A DNA stretch of 64,000 bases from contig OZ022579.1 of assembly GCA_963669155.1 (NCBI GenBank), positions 23,449,270 to 23,513,269 of the forward strand, read 5' to 3'. The notes under the pieces are model-generated. The model ran no database searches. It saw nothing but the letters and a program-made list of their open reading frames with translations, and was not told where the DNA came from. Source of the stretch: Arbacia lixula (lineage: Eukaryota; Echinodermata; Echinoidea; Arbacioida; Arbaciidae). The position numbers and the translations under genes are program-made. Below are positions 59,671 through 64,000 of this stretch, in pieces (position 1 is the stretch's first letter; the number at the start of each line of letters is the position of its first letter).

Positions 59671-62123
59671 GGTAAGCAAGAGCATGGAAGCCTTGTGTAT
59701 TGGTTCCTTAATGAAAGAATCTGTGCAATGAACAATTATTGAAATCACAAATTCATGTGAATTTCACATTTTATGAATCTTGAATATTTCCCAAATGTCA
59801 CACAATGTAATTTACACCATGTTACGACTTTCAACCCCCCTAAAAACAACATTTTTTACTTGTCACCAAAATCGTCTGGGTTCAGTAATTGAAAACATTC
59901 CTGTACTTTTGTAGAGCATAAATCCTGAGAGTCGATCGTGATTTAGCAATATATTGATGGAGCGCGCACTATTTTTGAACGCTATATTGCATACGTATAC
60001 TACAATATCCAAGTGAGACCTTGACTTTGAAATTCTGGATGAAGAGAGCAGTGTCATTATCAAAAGCCAAGCAGTAGTCTGGTGGATAGTGTCTCCCCGG
60101 AGTGTCTCTGCCTGGCAAGCAGTAAATTTAGACTCAAGTCCCTGCATGGTCTTCTTTTCTCTGCCTATTATTTTAAACAGATTGATCAATAAATCTTATT
60201 ACTATAGAGAGTAACAGCAAAACAAAGATTAAATTGACTTAAAATTGTGAAAACTGTGACAATTTTGGCTCCGTAACATAAATGTTTGCAATCAATCGCA
60301 AAATGGCAATGGCCAATCAACACCATTGTTACATGTGCTTTTTGTTCAAAAGACTAACAAACTTGTAAAAAACCACTCAGAATTCATCTTTCACATTTGC
60401 AATTGATCGCAAACTTTGGCACGGGGCCCTGAATGGAATTTCTATAAATCTAACCAGAGCAGGTATTCAGTATGAATTGGATGGTTAGTCGCTGCGTGGA
60501 CAACATTTTTTACACTGAAATGTAATGTGGATAATATCAATTACATGTACACAAAAGTGAAAAGTATTTTAAATACAGGTTGAGCTAATATAGATATTTA
60601 CTTGTAGTCCTAATAAATGTAATCCAATTGATGACAGTGGGTGATTAACTACTTTCTATGCAAGACAAGCTGATCGGAAGTATTTGATTTCTTAAGAAAT
60701 TAATATACGGCAAGATAGATACTGCGTATAAGTGACAAAAGAAAATATGATGTAATGTCCAATATTAGTATTCTTACACTCCTTTTGTTAATTGTGAGAT
60801 TTTGAATCTTGAATTTGCCAGAAGTGTTCTACTGGGCTTTTGTATCTTAGACACCAATAAAGATTATCTTGAAGAAGAAAGGCAAGCAAATACACACACA
60901 AAAAGAGAAGGTATGAATCATTTTGATTATCTTAACTTAAACATGTCTAAAATGAAGGGAGCCTCCATTTTATGGCTATTTTAAAATGATATGATTACAT
61001 CATAGTTGTTTCCATTACTGTACCTATAATACAGGGCACATACATTTTTCACAATAATATAATATTGAATTTCAAGTTTGCTTTTCTCCTGACTGGCAAA
61101 TACCGTTTGTTCTCTGAATCAGACACGATATTAAATAAAGAGTTGCTTAGCCTGTTCGATCGAAACTGGCATAATCATTAAATACAAAGAACACACTGTG
61201 GGCAACTATGATTGGAATGTTGAAAATCTATCTGCACAAATGGATGCAAGGATAATATATTACTTCAGTTGGAAGCTGACTGATACACATGTTTGTATCA
61301 CATCTTTGGCAAAGGACTACTTGTGTATGATTAAAGGCAAGATAGAAATTTGGGAATAATGTGTAATAACAGACTAATCAAAGAAAATCAAGGAACATAT
61401 TTAAAATTGAAATGACAAGTAATTTCAAACTTAATTTTGCAAAATATAACAGGAGCAAATTGTTTCTCACAAAATGCGTGTTCCTGTAACTACCTGCTTT
61501 CCAATAAAAAGAATATTTTGACATAATGCACTTCTGAATCCACAAATATAATAACAACATAAAACAAGATAGAGAAAATATTTTGCAAAACAGTAAGTAT
61601 TCAATTTGACAAAATCATGCTACAGTAAGGAGACAAAGTATTCTAAAATTCTAAATAAAATCTATTTAAAAAATAAACCTTGGTACTGTAGTATTAAAAG
61701 TACTGTGTATTTGAAATTCTAAAGCATTTTTAGGAGAATGACAAAGAGTACCAAAAGTTAATCATGAAGTAGAATACAGAGTACTAAATACAGATCTACT
61801 GTGAATACAATCAACCTCCACTACAGGTTTTGCTGATATTCTCTTGTGATAGTACCCAGTTTTAGCGACAGACTTTGAATCACTTGATCACACACAACTT
61901 TAAAAGTACTTTTTAAAGAAATCTAACTTTTTCTTTCCTTTGATGACAGTTTTTACGAATGTCAAAATCCATTCAGAAATGAGGCCCATGCTACACATCA
62001 AAAGAAATACAAAAAAATAAGTTCAAACTGTTCCATAGCAATCAAAAGGAAAATAACAAAACATGATAAATGAACAGTACCACAGTGAAGTCGTCATATC
62101 CATGGTTACGGCAGTTTCTCGTT
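59671..62123. other. Intergenic AT-rich DNA
   Basis: No recognisable gene or repeat. If the weak terminal exon at 62124-62204 is real, the upper part of this stretch would be its 3'UTR. Confidence 0.45.
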
Positions 62124-62204
62124 CTATATACCATCAGTCAGGTGGAGTTTCATTGGTCCGACATTGTCCAGCAGGCTAGTGTCGGGCACTCCCAATGAGA
62201 GTCC
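62124..62204 (-). CDS. Weak candidate: terminal exon of an unidentified minus-strand gene
   Basis: From an AG at 62205 the frame reads GLSLGVPDTSLLDNVGPMKL and on to a TAG at 62124. Its phase fits a possible upstream exon at 62572-62630 (minus), which encodes EAVARKFGFYFISSIVG and ends in a GTAAGT donor. The acceptor lacks a clear pyrimidine tract and no family is recognised. Confidence 0.22.
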   Translation of the reverse strand, partial: GLSLGVPDTSLLDNVGPMKLHLTDGI

Positions 62205-62571
62205 CTGCTATAATCACTGATATTTGCTCTACCCACATAGTCTAGAACCTGTTGTCTTGACAACATGCTCATATGATGTCATACTTGGGTACTCTATTGG
62301 TAATGGCATACCTAAATCACTTTCTTCTATTCTATTCTTTTGGTTAAAACTTCACATTCTGTTAGAACTTGTTTCTACTTTCCTCATAAGAATAAATCAT
62401 TGTTTTACATGATTTTGAAATGAGCCAGTCATGTAAAAAATATAAAAAACACTAATTTCATAGCACAAATTATTCACTTTGCTAATGAATACAAAACTGA
62501 GAATATATACTGAATACACACATAAAATACTCACTGAAATGTGATTGAATGCTACAGAGTACTTACTCCAA

Positions 62572-62630
62572 CAATACTGGAAATAAAATAAAATCCAAAT
62601 TTTCTGGCGACAGCTTCCTGTAGAGCACCT
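62572..62630 (-). CDS. Weak candidate: penultimate exon of an unidentified minus-strand gene
   Basis: A hydrophobic coding-like segment (KFGFYFISSIVG) is followed by GGA|GTAAGT. Upstream AG choices near 62624 and 62635 give the same frame. The pyrimidine-rich stretch (CTCTTTTTTATTTGC) lies 20-40 nt upstream. Boundaries are approximate and the product is unknown. Confidence 0.2.
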
Positions 62631-63106
62631 TGCCATTTGACGAGAAATATAAACAAGCAAATAAAAAAGAGACATATGACGTCTTCTTCTATGTCTAGTA
62701 TAAGATGCAAGATGGTACAACCTGAATCACGTTTGATACACATTGCCGGAACAATCTGCATTCCACGACAACAAATCAGTGTACGAACACAGATGAAGTA
62801 CTCGTGAAACAATACATGTAGTTTCTTTCTTACTGTACACACAATAAATTTGAATCTACAAACTGGTATGAATATAGGAACACACACATAAATAAAGCGC
62901 ATTAAACCAATGTTACAATGTTAAACAAATCAATTTTTCTATAATATCTAATCTCAAATGATTGAATTAATGCCTTGACCATCTTTTATAATCGATATAA
63001 AAATACACTTTTCATCATATATATAAATTCTTTCTCTAAACGGTTAACCCACTATTTCTTCCTTTAAATATGCCATAAGTCAGTACAGACTCTACCACTA
63101 TACTGC

Positions 63107-63348
63107 CCTACTCTGACAAAAGGAAGCAACTAACAAAAGAGACTTTTCTTCTAAATTAGCAAAATGTGTCTGTCACTTGCATTGGCGTCGGTGCAACACC
63201 ACATCATGTTAGATTGAATATCTCGCAGCAAGATGAATATTTCTTGTCCAGATTTTGGATGTAGGTAGGGAATGCTAGGTACAATCTAAGAATACCAATA
63301 ACACAGATTTGAGTGATTTGTCACTTGCTTCCTTTTGTCAGAGTAGGG
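63107..63348. mobile_element. MITE family G, copy 2
   Basis: The terminal inverted repeats CTACTCTGACAAAAGGAAGC and GCTTCCTTTTGTCAGAGTAG are exact. The 240-bp body is noncoding and shares ACCACATCATGTTAGA with copy 1. Confidence 0.8.
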
Positions 63349-64000
63349 TAGGACACTTGAGCAACATTTGGGCAAACAATGCTTTCAAACTACATCAATG
63401 TGAGAAGGGAAGGCCATTTCTTGATCGCATAACTCTTTCTACACCATTGATGTATTTTTGCATGGTGCGACACACAACTCCCATAGAACGGGAGTTTACT
63501 TGATACACAACTGGTTAAAGAGGCTGGAGACTGTGTAGTAGGAGACTCCATATTATTTCTAAAGTTGACCCAACTCAGAATAAGCCCTGGATTTCCCATG
63601 ACATTTCAGTAAAGCCAAGTATTATTGCCTCATACAGCACACACAAAACTGATCAATAGATCAATGATCAGATGCTCCAGATAACATTTTGGCTGTAAAA
63701 ACAGATGAATTTTTAGCAGATCATTGCCAGTCGTAGTTCTTAAGCACACAGTGGGATAAAGCAAAGTCAACCAACGAACCATTTTATCCCCAGGCAAGGC
63801 CCCTTTAGAAACTTTTAAATGAAATAGAGCACTTCTGCCACCTTGTGGCAACCGCATGAAGCACTACCAGTATTTGGGTATTGCTATTGATTTCAAACCC
63901 CAATTTTTTTCTGTTGATGATTCATTTTAAGAACTCAGCTTAACCATTTGCATGCCAAATATTAAAGCCTCTGCTTTATATGATTAATGTGTAGAAATGG

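Overview
This is eukaryotic (animal) nuclear DNA: AT-rich, intron-rich, gene-poor and packed with short foldback transposons, microsatellites and broken LINE retrotransposons. Elements with a terminal hairpin, a (CCGT)n run and ~160-bp tandem repeats, the many short palindromic elements, and the gene content suggest a marine invertebrate, possibly an echinoderm or a related deuterostome. The species cannot be fixed from the sequence alone.

Two protein-coding genes can be reconstructed completely, and they are convergent. (1) Plus strand, 5993-19313: a heterotrimeric G-protein alpha subunit with 8 coding exons (1080 nt, 359 aa). All splice sites are GT/AG and all phases agree. It has every core GTPase motif and a dual-lipidation N terminus, but a C-terminal tail that matches none of the Gi/o, Gs, Gq or G12/13 classes. 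It may belong to the Gv class. (2) Minus strand, 53079-36012: a synaptogyrin with 4 coding exons (690 nt, 229 aa), a four-pass synaptic-vesicle membrane protein, with a 12.4-kb first intron. G-alpha acts at the plasma membrane under GPCRs and synaptogyrin acts on secretory vesicles. Nothing in the sequence shows that they are co-regulated.

Layout. 1-5946: upstream of G-alpha, with an RTE-like LINE remnant (minus), a (CA)n tract, a 0.7-kb foldback and a possible promoter area near 4.9-5.3 kb. 5947-19313: G-alpha; its introns hold a LINE 3' remnant, several foldback families, a pearl/Helentron-like repeat element and a degenerate copy of the start of exon 7. 19314-36011: 16.7 kb between the convergent genes, beginning with a ~590-nt polypurine tract in the presumed G-alpha 3'UTR and otherwise filled with foldback elements and unassigned AT-rich DNA. 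36012-53079: synaptogyrin; intron 1 also holds a tandem array of a 157-bp unit and a candidate nested gene (acidic exon plus small zinc-finger exon) on the same strand. 53080-64000: synaptogyrin promoter side, a second LINE remnant (minus), back-to-back foldbacks near 58 kb and a weak candidate for the 3' end of another minus-strand gene near 62.1-62.6 kb.

The most unusual points are the non-canonical G-alpha tail, two separate tandem-repeat elements that each carry a series of perfect DR1 motifs (AGGTCAAAGGTCA), a relic duplicated exon in G-alpha, an overlapping upstream ORF at the G-alpha start, and the possible nested zinc-finger gene. No tRNA, rRNA or CRISPR was seen.
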